Shown: positions 18,031 to 27,003 of the stretch, piece by piece
Numbering within the stretch: the first letter of the stretch is position 1
Layout of the letters: each line of letters starts with the position of its first letter
Assembly (NCBI GenBank): GCA_030442055.1
Contig: JAUJEB010000001.1
Location: forward strand, 682,001 to 746,000
Direction: 5' to 3'
Origin: Agaribacillus aureus
Lineage (GTDB): Bacteria; Bacteroidota; Bacteroidia; Cytophagales; Cyclobacteriaceae
DNA: 64,000 nt
The notes under the pieces: generated by a model
What the model saw: the letters and a program-made list of their open reading frames with translations, nothing else
Told to the model about the DNA's origin: nothing
The model's database searches: none
Made by a program: the position numbers and the translations under genes

Positions 18031-21000
18031 TTATTTGATGGTAAATTGTACTCCTCCCATTATGACAACACTTTGTGGATACGCAGATAGATCTACGCCA
18101 CGTGTCAGAAGAGCAGGACCTGTGGCACTTGGCCTTCCCGAATTTCCCGGAACCCCTAACTCCGGATCATAGCCCGAGTAGCCGGTCAAAGTCAATAAGT
18201 TTTGACCACTGACAAAAGCTTTGGCTTCTGTTGAGCCTTTAAACAGGTTTCTGATGTTATAGGCAACGCGTAGCTGTTTCAGTCTCAGATAGCTCCCATC
18301 TTCGATATAAAAGTCTGAAACATCAAAGCGTGTGGTACCAACGACAGGGAAATTAGAATTTGTATTCGTCTCGGACCAGGCATTCAAGACATCGGTAGAA
18401 TAGTTACTCCGGGATTCAAAGGAAAGGTTGTACTTGTTGGCATTCAGTATCTCATTGCCTACCTGCCCCTGAATAAACAGGGTAAGCTCGAAGTTCTTGT
18501 AACTGCCGTTAAAATTCAGGCCATATTCAAAGTCGGGGTATGGGTTACCAATATTTACCTTATCATCGTTATTGACGAATCCGTCACCGTTTTGATCTAC
18601 ATATATCAAATCACCGGGCTTTAGCAACGATTTGGCAGCGGGATTACTGCTTAAGTTGGGATCATTGTCAATCTCCGTTTGGGACTGGTACAATCCAGCT
18701 GTTTCAAATCCCCAAAATACGCCCAGTTGTTCTCCTACGTCTGCCCTTGTACCTCTGAGCGCTTCGGAGGAGAAGATCCCTCCGGAAATGGGCGACTCAA
18801 GGGCACCTAAAGAAGTTATTTCATTACTTGAGGAAGTCAGATTCAGGTTTATGTCATAGGTAAATGCTCCTTCGCTTTCTTTGTAGTTTAAATTTATCTC
18901 TATACCCTTATTGTCAATGGCGGCGGCATTGGTGATTACCGGTTGACGGGAGCCCGATGTCTGCGGAATGGCTAGTGATAACAGGATGTCATCGGTTTTT
19001 CGGACATAGTAGTCTATCGTAGCCTGTAATTTACCCCCTAAGAATCCGGCGTTAATTCCAAAGTTGGTTGTTCTTGATTTTTCCCAAACCAAATTTTGCA
19101 ATCTGAACTGTGTACGTGAAACCCCAAAAAATCTTTGATCTCCGAAATCATAGTTCGAATTCAGGTTGATAACCGGTGTAAAGGCATAGTCCTCCACATT
19201 CTGAGAACCCAATTCTCCATAACTCACACGCAGTTTCAAATCTGTTAAAAAGTTGCTGGCAGGAAAGAAATCTTCACTACTTATCCTCCAGCCCGCTGAT
19301 ACGGATGGGAAATAACCTGTACGGAATGACGCTGCAAACCTGGAAGATTCATCCCGTCGCAAAGTCGCAGTCAGTAAATATTTATCATCATAGTCATAGA
19401 TCAATCGACCATACACAGAGGCCAGGCCGGTGACTATCTCATCTCCTGAAAACAGCGTTACCTCTTCCGCGGCTGATACTACTCTGAGATCGTTGGATGG
19501 AAAGGTGCTCGCTGTGACGGAAGTCCCTCTAGTGACTATCTTTTGAAATGAACTTCCGAGAATGGCATTAATCGAATGTTTGCCAATTTCCCGATTATAA
19601 CTTAAAATGTTATCAATCAATCCGTCAAAACGCGTGGTACGGCTTTCGGTCAGATCGGCGTCAAGGTTTTGATTTGCGCCCTGGTTAGACTCGCTCCAAA
19701 AGAAAGTAGGCACAAAAAGATAATCAACCTCCGAGGAAAAATTTACCCCTAAATTCAGTCTGTATTTTAACCCGGGAAGGAATTCCAACTCTCCGGCAAT
19801 ATTTCCAAAAATCTCGTCAATCCGGTTGTCATCATCCAGTGTTACTGCCCTGGCGTACCTGTTTTGGCTAAAGGCAACCCCGTGATCAGCATTGCTGGGC
19901 GCCACAAAATTGCCTTCGCCATCTTTAAAAGGTAAGGTTGGGAAGTTATACCCGGAAACGCCGTAATTGTCATTTTCATTCAGGTTTTTCTGTACCAAAC
20001 CCAAAGATTGTGATAGCCGGAATTTTTTGTTGGAAGACCAATATTCTGAATTCAACCTTAAATTGATCCGGTTAAAATCTGAAGAGATCAGGACACCCCG
20101 CTCATTAAAGTAATTCGCTGAAAAGTAGACCGAGGAATTACTTCCGCCACCTGAAAGGCTAAAACCATAATCCTGAATAACACCGGTTCTTATCGACAAA
20201 TCCTGCCAGTCGGTATCTACGCTTGGGTCAAAAGCAGTTGAATTAACCGGCGCCCGGGGGGCATTACTGGCGTCGTCTATGGCATTTCGTACATCGGCAT
20301 ATTGCCGGGCATTCAAAAAGTCGATCTCATTGGTTGGGTTAGACACACCAACGGTCGCATGAGCGTTGATTACCAATCCCCCGTCACTCCCTTTTGAGGT
20401 GGTCACAATGACAACGCCATTGGCTGCCCTGGATCCATAAATGGCCGCCGCCGATGCATCTTTCAGGACCTCCATAGATTTAATATCGTTAGGATTAACC
20501 GAGCTCAGGGATTCCAGAAACACACCATCAACAACGTAGAGTGGGTCAAGGCTACCGTTGATGGTTCCTGCTCCCCTAATCACTACACTCACACCGGCTC
20601 CCGGCGCACCGCCGTTGGACTGGACATTGACACCGGCTACCCGCCCCTGAAGCGACAAGGTGGGGTTGGATATTGTTAAGGCCTTTACTTCCTCAGAGGT
20701 CACAGAAGCAACGGCTCCTGTTAAATCACTTTTCTTTTGCGTACCATATCCCACAACCACAATTTCAGAAAGTGTCTCAATATCCGGTGTAAGTATAAAA
20801 TCAACAGTTGTTCTACCGGCGATATTCACTTCTTCCGTTATATAGCCCACATAGGAAAAAACCAATATAGTAGCGTCGTCGGGCACATTAATTTTGTATT
20901 TTCCTTCTACATCGGTAACCACACCTATCGTCGTTCCCTTTATCAGAATATTTACTCCGGGTAGCGCTTCCCCGTTTTCTGAGGTTACTTTTCCGGTAAT

Positions 21001-21414
21001 AATTCTGTTATTAGGCCATTGCGTTTGAAACTCTTCCACAAGCCTGTTATCATCTTTTCTGCCCACCACATGAATGTTTTGATTAATTCTTTTAAAACCA
21101 AGCCTGGTCTGTTTGGCAATGTCTCTCAACACATTGGCCAGTGATTGGTTTCGGGCGTCTATGGTAATTTTCTCGCCTATCAGATCATCGACATAATAAG
21201 AAAAATGAAAAGTGGTCTTTGATTCAATGCGGCGGAGCACATCAGCTAGTGCTTTTTCTTTCACTTTCAAAGAAATGACGATTTCCTCAATGCTCTTTGT
21301 CTGGCCATTCAGATTACTGGCCATCAATGTACCTGCCAGACAGCAATTGAAAAAGATAACCTTAAAAACCGTCCTGGACATCATAATTAATTGTCTTGTA
21401 AAATTTGAATTCAT
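18031..21414 (-). CDS. SusC/RagA TonB-linked outer-membrane protein with STN domain
   Basis: TonB-dependent outer-membrane importer of 1127 residues from the ATG at 21414 (beginning MNSNFTRQLIMMSRTVF, which parallels the other SusC start; the frame is open to 21456). Parts in order: signal segment, STN domain (about 42-115, FHFSYYVDDLIGEKITIDA), regulatory-like beta-sandwich (GVNILIKGTTIGVVTDVEGK), plug (EIVVVGYGTQKKSDLTGAVA; LYVVDGVFLESLSSVNPNDI) and barrel. The STN domain implies signalling to the FecR encoded directly upstream. The regulatory-like sandwich is nearly identical to that of the other SusC, showing paralogy, while plug and barrel differ, so a different ligand is likely. Confidence 0.96.
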   Translation of the reverse strand: MNSNFTRQLIMMSRTVFKVIFFNCCLAGTLMASNLNGQTKSIEEIVISLKVKEKALADVLRRIESKTTFHFSYYVDDLIGEKITIDARNQSLANVLRDIAKQTRLGFKRINQNIHVVGRKDDNRLVEEFQTQWPNNRIITGKVTSENGEALPGVNILIKGTTIGVVTDVEGKYKINVPDDATILVFSYVGYITEEVNIAGRTTVDFILTPDIETLSEIVVVGYGTQKKSDLTGAVASVTSEEVKALTISNPTLSLQGRVAGVNVQSNGGAPGAGVSVVIRGAGTINGSLDPLYVVDGVFLESLSSVNPNDIKSMEVLKDASAAAIYGSRAANGVVIVTTSKGSDGGLVINAHATVGVSNPTNEIDFLNARQYADVRNAIDDASNAPRAPVNSTAFDPSVDTDWQDLSIRTGVIQDYGFSLSGGGSNSSVYFSANYFNERGVLISSDFNRINLRLNSEYWSSNKKFRLSQSLGLVQKNLNENDNYGVSGYNFPTLPFKDGEGNFVAPSNADHGVAFSQNRYARAVTLDDDNRIDEIFGNIAGELEFLPGLKYRLNLGVNFSSEVDYLFVPTFFWSESNQGANQNLDADLTESRTTRFDGLIDNILSYNREIGKHSINAILGSSFQKIVTRGTSVTASTFPSNDLRVVSAAEEVTLFSGDEIVTGLASVYGRLIYDYDDKYLLTATLRRDESSRFAASFRTGYFPSVSAGWRISSEDFFPASNFLTDLKLRVSYGELGSQNVEDYAFTPVINLNSNYDFGDQRFFGVSRTQFRLQNLVWEKSRTTNFGINAGFLGGKLQATIDYYVRKTDDILLSLAIPQTSGSRQPVITNAAAIDNKGIEINLNYKESEGAFTYDINLNLTSSSNEITSLGALESPISGGIFSSEALRGTRADVGEQLGVFWGFETAGLYQSQTEIDNDPNLSSNPAAKSLLKPGDLIYVDQNGDGFVNNDDKVNIGNPYPDFEYGLNFNGSYKNFELTLFIQGQVGNEILNANKYNLSFESRSNYSTDVLNAWSETNTNSNFPVVGTTRFDVSDFYIEDGSYLRLKQLRVAYNIRNLFKGSTEAKAFVSGQNLLTLTGYSGYDPELGVPGNSGRPSATGPALLTRGVDLSAYPQSVVIMGGVQFTIK

Positions 21415-21568
21415 ATCTTTACATAAGTTAAATTTAACACAGGGTACCCTTTTCATTGCGACTTTGCCAAGACTTTGATAAGGGTACTTCTTTAGTTTTA
21501 GGATCGGAATATATTCCGTGAATATTAAGGTGAGGAAATTCAGCCGGGGTCTAAATGCTTCATAGATT

Positions 21569-22567
21569 TTATTTTTTAAAGTTTAGAAATATGGTTTTAT
21601 CTTTAATTTCATAAGAAAATGTCGAGGAGAAACCCAGGCCTTCAAGGACCAGGGCCAAGGGCTTATTTTCGAATCGTCCGCTATACCGTTTACCACCCAC
21701 CGGGGCACCTTTAATTTTAAACTCCACCCCATACCACTGCTCCAGCTTTTCAATAATCTCTTCGAAGAGAATTTCATCAAAAATCAACAGGTTACTTCTC
21801 CAACCTGTGATAACTTCAACATCAAAGGTCTCCTTTGAGAGCTTGCCGGTCGAAGGACGCACCGTAGTCATTTCGGCAGGGTCAAGAATAATCTCGTCCT
21901 TTGCGTTCGCCACGCTGACTTTTCCCTCTACCAGTGCCACACTTACCGGTTCATTTTCCGAGAGTGCTTTTACATTAAATGAAGTGCCCATTACGGTGGT
22001 AGTTATGTTTCCTGTAATTACCTTAAAGGGTTTCTTTTCAAATTTTGCCACCTCAAAAAACGCTTCTCCCTCAAGGTAGACTACCCTTTCATTGTTGGAA
22101 TAATAATTTGCGGGGATGCTTAGTTTTGTGGAGGTATTTAGCTTTATAAAACTCCCGTCGGGCAGAGAAATATTCAGTTTTTCGCCTTTTCCTGTTTCCT
22201 TTTCAATGAAAACAGCCTGCTCCACTACCGGATCTTCGGGGTCGCTGGCTGGTTTTTGCCAAAAAAATAAGACCCCCAGGGTAATCGCTAAAACAATCGA
22301 GGCGGCAACGCCGACCTGCGGCCAGTGAACGATTTTGCGTGATTTCGTATTATTCGAAATGGTTTTTTTGATTTCCAGCCAACCCTCATTAATATCCAAT
22401 GACAGCTCTTTTTTTGCCGATGTTTTTTGCCAGGCATCAAATAGCCATCGTTTCAATTCCTCGTCGTGCTCATGCTGTGTTAGTATATCTTGTACAGCCC
22501 GGTTTTCGGCCGCAGATGTATTTCCATCCAGATACTTCTTAAGCAATATAAGATCCTCTTGTTTCAT
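21569..22567 (-). CDS. FecR-family anti-sigma factor
   Basis: 332-residue anti-sigma regulator with an N-terminal cytoplasmic helix bundle (LLKKYLDGNTSAAENRAVQD), one membrane segment at about residues 85-103 and a FecR domain (LPDGSFIKLNTSTKLSIP, YLEGEAFFEV, TTVMGTSFNVKA). The C-terminal DUF4974 part includes RFENKPLALVLEGLG. The N-terminus is of a different subtype from the other two FecR proteins here, matching a sigma factor of a different subtype. It sits 112 bases after the sigma gene and 154 bases before susC. Confidence 0.94.
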   Translation of the reverse strand: MKQEDLILLKKYLDGNTSAAENRAVQDILTQHEHDEELKRWLFDAWQKTSAKKELSLDINEGWLEIKKTISNNTKSRKIVHWPQVGVAASIVLAITLGVLFFWQKPASDPEDPVVEQAVFIEKETGKGEKLNISLPDGSFIKLNTSTKLSIPANYYSNNERVVYLEGEAFFEVAKFEKKPFKVITGNITTTVMGTSFNVKALSENEPVSVALVEGKVSVANAKDEIILDPAEMTTVRPSTGKLSKETFDVEVITGWRSNLLIFDEILFEEIIEKLEQWYGVEFKIKGAPVGGKRYSGRFENKPLALVLEGLGFSSTFSYEIKDKTIFLNFKK

Positions 22568-22679
22568 TGATTTATTAAAGAATTATGGCATATACTTTTT
22601 AATTCGTAAAAAAGGTAGCCTAACCCTTAAGCGCATCAAAAAAAATTAAATAGAATAGGTAACGGGCATTGGCCCGGGT

Positions 22680-23255
22680 CTAATGAAAGAAAAGCAAGGC
22701 GAGTATGACGACCATGGTACTTGAATAATCCTTCAGATACTTGCGGATCTGCTGTAAGGCTAGTCGGATCTGGGTTTCCACGGTTTTGATGGAGATATTT
22801 AGTTTTGCGGCAATTTCCTTATGCGAAAGATTTTCATCCCGACTCATCTGAAAAATCTGCCTTCTCTTTTCAGGTAATTTGTTAAGGATTTTCAGGTATT
22901 CATCGTATAATTCGCGGCCGTACAAATCGTGATCAAACGTATGCCCCACCGCCACCGGCATCTCCCCGATGTGGATGGTTCTGACCGCTGACCGCTGTTT
23001 TCTGATAAAATCGATCGCCGTAAATTTTGTTATTTTGAATAGCAGTCCGGATACCGGCTTTTTGGGGTCCAGTTCTGTCCTCATATTCCACAGCTTGATA
23101 AATACATCTTGCGCCACCTCCCCTGCATCTTCCTCGGTGCGCAGCAATTTAAAGGCGTAATTGGCTACCTTATGAAAGTAAAGGCCATACAAGCCCCGGA
23201 ATGCTTTCTCATTCCCCTTTCTTATTCGTTTAACCAAATCCTTTTCCTGCATCAA
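22680..23255 (-). CDS. ECF RNA polymerase sigma factor (Bacteroides expansion family-like)
   Basis: 191-residue ECF sigma factor. Region 2 shows KLLRTEEDAGEVAQDVFIKL and region 4 LPEKRRQIFQMSRDENLSHK followed by the recognition helix ISIKTVETQIRLALQQIR. The last residues (STMVVILALLFFH) form a hydrophobic tail. It heads the sigma - fecR - susC - susD unit. It probably directs expression of that susCD pair and its own operon when the SusC ligand is present. Confidence 0.94.
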   Translation of the reverse strand: MMQEKDLVKRIRKGNEKAFRGLYGLYFHKVANYAFKLLRTEEDAGEVAQDVFIKLWNMRTELDPKKPVSGLLFKITKFTAIDFIRKQRSAVRTIHIGEMPVAVGHTFDHDLYGRELYDEYLKILNKLPEKRRQIFQMSRDENLSHKEIAAKLNISIKTVETQIRLALQQIRKYLKDYSSTMVVILALLFFH

Positions 23256-23640
23256 TGATTAGTGCTCTTTAATATCTGTAGGCGGGCTTATGAGGTCCAT
23301 AAGTCCCTGTAACCCCAAAATCACCTGTCAATAAAAGTTTAAGTTAGAAATTAAAATTCAAAATTAAAATCTCATGATCGCAGTTGCCCGCCTGTTTATA
23401 TATTAATCAACTGTTAGTATATATTTTGAACAGACTGCTAAAGTAATCTTAAAAATGTGCAGGTCGATCGATTGTAAGGGAAAGAATAATAGCATTCGAC
23501 ACCCTTGATCATCGTCTTAAATCAATATTTTAACTGTAAAAACAGCTCTTTTTGGTACAGCGATCAAATGATATCTGGCAATCCGAATCCCAAAAAAATT
23601 CTTTCTCCCGATCATCTACTAAAGGCAGGGAAAGTATCTG
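23256..23640. other. Intergenic region, 385 bases, no gene seen
   Basis: It lies between the end of the DUF1080 gene and the third sigma gene. Both strands have frequent stops. A minus-strand TAATTTTG (23352-23359 area) fits the Bacteroidota -7 box and could belong to the sigma gene, but no matching -33 element is clear. Confidence 0.4.
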
Positions 23641-24333
23641 CTATAAAATCTTAATTTGAATATCCTTGTAATGCACATTGCAGGTAGGATCGTGCGCTTG
23701 CAGCCCAACTGTACCACTACCGATCCGCCGATTTTTTGTCCACCCGTCAGGTTGGGTCCAGTCAACTGTAGTCTCGCCATTTACTTTGATAACGATGGTA
23801 TTATCCTGGACCTTGATGTGATAGTCAAACCACTCGTCGTCGGTCGAAGGCGCTTTGGGTCGAAGGATAAAAACCTCTCCCTTTTTATCAACCTTCGCCA
23901 GGTAGGACTCCTCGGTTTTCACCGGGGCCCACATATTCACGATACCATATAAACTTCCCGTCTTTCGAGGATCGGTATGCGTAGAATTTACCTGTGCCTC
24001 AAACCCAATTTTCGGCCAGCCCTCCTCCTGGTACTTGGTATGGAAATAAACGCCGGAATTAGAATTGGCGGTAGTTTTTATTTTTAGTTTCAATTCAAAA
24101 TTTTTGAAATCGCCCCCGCCAACATCGCCGGTGTAAAAGATATGGGCTCTTCCGCCTCTGCAGACGAGTGTTCCGTCTTCCACCAGAAAAGAGGCAGAAT
24201 TTTCTTTGGACGCCGTCCACCCTTTCAGGCTCTTTCCATCAAACAGCGGTATAAAGTCAGCTGAGCTGGAATTCTGTGCGACAACTACGCTGGCAAACAG
24301 GCAATAAACAAGGCTAAATAGGGTGGATTTCAT
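23641..24333 (-). CDS. DUF1080 (3-keto-disaccharide hydrolase-like) secreted protein
   Basis: 230-residue secreted protein with a signal peptide (MKSTLFSLVYCLFASVVVAQ). The single domain starts at FIPLFDGKSLKGWTA and contains NSGVYFHTKY, WFDYHIKVQDNTIVIKVNG and VGLQAHDP, all typical of DUF1080 jelly-roll proteins (DUF1080 is annotated as 3-keto-disaccharide hydrolase; some members act on 3-keto-glycosides). It fits a glycoside-degrading locus and stands upstream of the sigma-3 unit on the same strand. A possible -7 box TAAATTTG is at 24352-24359. Confidence 0.88.
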   Translation of the reverse strand: MKSTLFSLVYCLFASVVVAQNSSSADFIPLFDGKSLKGWTASKENSASFLVEDGTLVCRGGRAHIFYTGDVGGGDFKNFELKLKIKTTANSNSGVYFHTKYQEEGWPKIGFEAQVNSTHTDPRKTGSLYGIVNMWAPVKTEESYLAKVDKKGEVFILRPKAPSTDDEWFDYHIKVQDNTIVIKVNGETTVDWTQPDGWTKNRRIGSGTVGLQAHDPTCNVHYKDIQIKIL

Positions 24334-24768
24334 ATCTTTTAATTAGTTGGACAAATTTAGGTAATCTTAAGTTTAACGTTGTTAACGCCACACTTCAGAA
24401 CAAATTTATTAAAAATCAGCACAATAGCTAAATCAAAATAATAGTAAAGGTTAATATCTCCTCCTTTTAAAATTTAACATCGGAATTATCTGTTTTTCAT
24501 AAAGTAAGAATCAAACTTGCATCCAAGGTATCTGGAAAAACCTGTAATAAGATTTTTTTTGCCTAAATAGTAGAATCATGGCACCTTGACAGGTGATTTA
24601 CCGGAAGTCATTCTCCATTGCCTGCAAGAACTTTTTAATGTGAATTTTTAGTTTAAAATCCCATTTTCATCATGACAAACCCAATGTTTATCAGTCAGAT
24701 AAATTCGAATGATCCTTGATTTGTTTGACAGCTATAACTAAATTATATAGAAATTCTTCAAAACCACT
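24334..24768. other. Intergenic region, 435 bases, no gene seen
   Basis: AT-rich stretch between the divergent DUF1080 gene and a response-regulator pseudogene. Minus-strand TAAATTTG at 24352-24359 (20 bases before the DUF1080 start) fits a Bacteroidota -7 box. No credible reading frame was found elsewhere. Confidence 0.4.
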
Positions 24769-25150
24769 ATGAGAAAGGTTAAACCAATAACAATTGACAG
24801 TCAAAAAATCATAACAGATGATCCTGGTTTGTTGCTTAAAAGCCAACCCGGGGGCCAGAAAAAAAAGGGGGAAGATCTTCACTAAGATCCCTATGCTTCA
24901 AGCCGATATCATTATCATTGATACTTCTATGCGGGAAATGAATGGAATCAATAGAAATTGCTCAAAAAAAACTCCTTCATGCAAAGGTTTTAATGTAAAG
25001 CCGACGCCAGGGAGAAGTTTCTATTGACAGACTGCTGATACCGGCATGTGCCAGGATACGGTAAAGAATCATTATACCAATATTATCGAGAAGATTCGAT
25101 GTAAACAATACTGTAGCGTTAGTTATAATTACTCTAAAAATAACCTTTTA
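24769..25150 (+). pseudogene. Decayed NarL-type response regulator
   Basis: Broken relative of the intact regulator at 25949. From the ATG at 24769 the reading MRKVKPITIDSQKIITDD aligns with MKKIRLVLVDNHQVIIEG. After a frameshift and stop, KIPMLQADIIIIDTSMREMN aligns with KIPVLQPDIVITDLSMPEMN, including the phospho-acceptor Asp. Then most of the receiver and linker is gone. Bases 25064-25150 align with the end of the LuxR-type helix-turn-helix (NHYTNI, then VNNTVALV in another frame versus VNNTAGLV). At about 380 bases versus 669 in the intact gene, it holds at least two frameshifts and an internal deletion. Confidence 0.8.
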
Positions 25151-25294
25151 TGTGATGTTAGCTCATCTTAATAATTTTATTTTTTCAATATACGATTTTA
25201 GGTTTTCTACTTGAGATTAAACCAGCATTGCTCGCGGAAACGAATGGTAGTTTAGGGGGTTTCCAAATAATCTACTTAAAGAAAAGTCTGATCC

Positions 25295-25760
25295 GGTATT
25301 CCTGATTTCTACCACCTTGATAAAAAAGGTGTATCAAAGCTGTATGAGAATAATCGTTATATCGAAATACTTGAACCTATTAAGAGAGTATTTGTAAAAA
25401 AGTTACCTAATTATAAAATCAAAAAAAAAAAGAAACTTCAATTGATTTAGGGCTATCGGGAGCGATTCTATAAAAAAATAGAATTTACTCACTACGAAGG
25501 ATAAGGACTATGTCCTACAACAACTGGTCACTTTTCACTAGTGCTCCAAATTTGACAAAAATAAATGTTACATAAGTTTTAATATAGCTCTTGATGTTGT
25601 CGAAAATAAAATTTTAATATTCTTAATTTGGATTTTACAATCATGCAACTGTATAGCAATGAGAACCTTAAAAAGACTATTAATTAAGAATGATAAAAAG
25701 AAGGATCATGAAATACGGAAGGTACGTTAAGGTTAAACAATTATCGGCCGTTGGATCTAC
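25295..25760 (+). repeat. Left copy of imperfect direct repeat (pre-transducer segment)
   Basis: Aligns with 28495-28985. Shared blocks include a reading frame fragment (FYHLDKKGVSKLYENN here, FYLKSQNERISKLYSNN there), an AATGTTACATA.GTTTT block, a TTAATTTGGATTT block and the start of the transducer gene. Identity is partial with small indels, and the boundaries are approximate. It is part of a decayed tandem duplication. Confidence 0.65.
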
Positions 25761-25962
25761 TTTGACCTTTTCCACGGTGAACGATAAGTGTATCGAACCC
25801 AACTTATCAGTCAAAAATAATCTAACAAGGGGAGACAGCAGTCAATCCAACTTACAATATTGCATAAACCTGTTAGATAAAGATATTGATCTCAGCCTCA
25901 TGTCTCACCTAAGATGTGAAATGTTAATGAACATTACTCTGGACGATCATGAAAAAAATTAG
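25708..25962 (+). pseudogene. Truncated N-terminus of a membrane transducer (copy of the gene at 28920)
   Basis: The frame beginning MKYGRYVKVKQLSAVGS matches MKYRKSVKVNLLSVFGA of the transducer at 28920, base by base over about 50 nucleotides; weaker similarity (QSN..YCINLL versus QSA..YHINNL) follows. It ends at 25962 after about 84 residues and overlaps the start of the next regulator. The first membrane helix has been lost (polar residues replace it), so a functional product is unlikely. The frame is open from 25690. Confidence 0.65.
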
Positions 25963-26617
25963 ACTGGTACTTGTCGATAATCATCAAGTGATCATTGAAG
26001 GGCTTAGGTTTTTGATTAGCCATGAGCCCGATATAGTCATAGAGGGAGAAGCCAGTAACAGCCAGGAGGCTTTGGGGAAAATCCCTGTACTTCAACCTGA
26101 TATAGTTATAACTGACCTGTCTATGCCAGAAATGAATGGCATAGAATTGACTGAAGTTGTTAGAGAAAGATTTCCCAATGTACATGTCTTAATATTAAGC
26201 CGGCACGAAGAAGAAGCCTACGTCAAAAAAGCCATAGGTGCCGGTGCAACAGGATATCTCTCGAAGAATATTTCGAAAGAGGAATTGGTTCAGGCAATAC
26301 GAGAGGTTGGAAAAGGGAATTTATATTTCCATACAAGAATAGCCCAGATAATAACCACAGAGCTTGCGGTAGGAATAATTAAAGGCACCGGGCAAAGTGC
26401 AGAAAAGAAAAATCTTACAAAGAGAGAGCTGGAAATATTAAAACTGATCGTAGATGGTTATAATAGTGCTCAAATTGGCACAAAATTATTGATCAGTAAA
26501 AACACAGCCGAGAACCATCGTACCAATATCATGAGAAAACTTGGGGTAAATAATACTGCAGGGCTGGTAAAATTTGCTTTAAAAAACAATCTTATCGACG
26601 ACGACGGCCCAAATTGA
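25949..26617 (+). CDS. NarL/FixJ-family response regulator
   Basis: Two-component transcription regulator of 222 residues: receiver domain (1-120) and LuxR-type helix-turn-helix (about 155-217, LTKRELEILKLIVDGYNSAQ, ISKNTAENHRTNIMRKLGV). The phospho-acceptor is Asp56 (DIVITDLSMPEMNG); Lys in YLSKN is the conserved lysine. The first acidic position is Asp10 but the second is Asn11 (VDNHQ) where most members have Asp, which may weaken metal binding. It precedes the HisKA_3 kinase at 27004, its most likely partner, by 386 bases. A broken paralogue lies just upstream. Confidence 0.93.
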   Translation: MKKIRLVLVDNHQVIIEGLRFLISHEPDIVIEGEASNSQEALGKIPVLQPDIVITDLSMPEMNGIELTEVVRERFPNVHVLILSRHEEEAYVKKAIGAGATGYLSKNISKEELVQAIREVGKGNLYFHTRIAQIITTELAVGIIKGTGQSAEKKNLTKRELEILKLIVDGYNSAQIGTKLLISKNTAENHRTNIMRKLGVNNTAGLVKFALKNNLIDDDGPN

Positions 26618-27003
26618 TAAATCCATTTTTCCAATAAATAGTAATTGCTTCTCATAGCCAGGAAGCATTCAAAATAAAAATTGAAATACAGGTATTTATG
26701 CGCTTAACTTTAATACAACAATTTAAGGGGTTGCCTCAAAAGGTTTGTTGGTGCCGGTTAAGCCAAATCTTATTTAGATCAACGTTTGTCAACACTATTC
26801 TTACCTCTCTTTGTCACTTTCATACAACTTGTGCTTCTGATGAAGCACTGGTGACACACGCAAAGTGAATTTAAGTTGGGAGGGGTACTCGTATTTTGAT
26901 GGAAACCAGGGGGTATGCCAGTCGTTTATCCAAATAAGGTAATAGATGAGCATGGGGATCTTTTGAAGGGAAACAGAAAACAGGGAAACTACACAAAAAA
27001 GGG
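26618..27003. other. Intergenic region, 386 bases, no clear gene
   Basis: Separates the response regulator from its probable kinase. A 27-codon frame beginning MPVVYPNKVIDEHG overlaps the kinase start by a few bases but shows nothing diagnostic. No hairpin or promoter box stands out. Confidence 0.35.
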
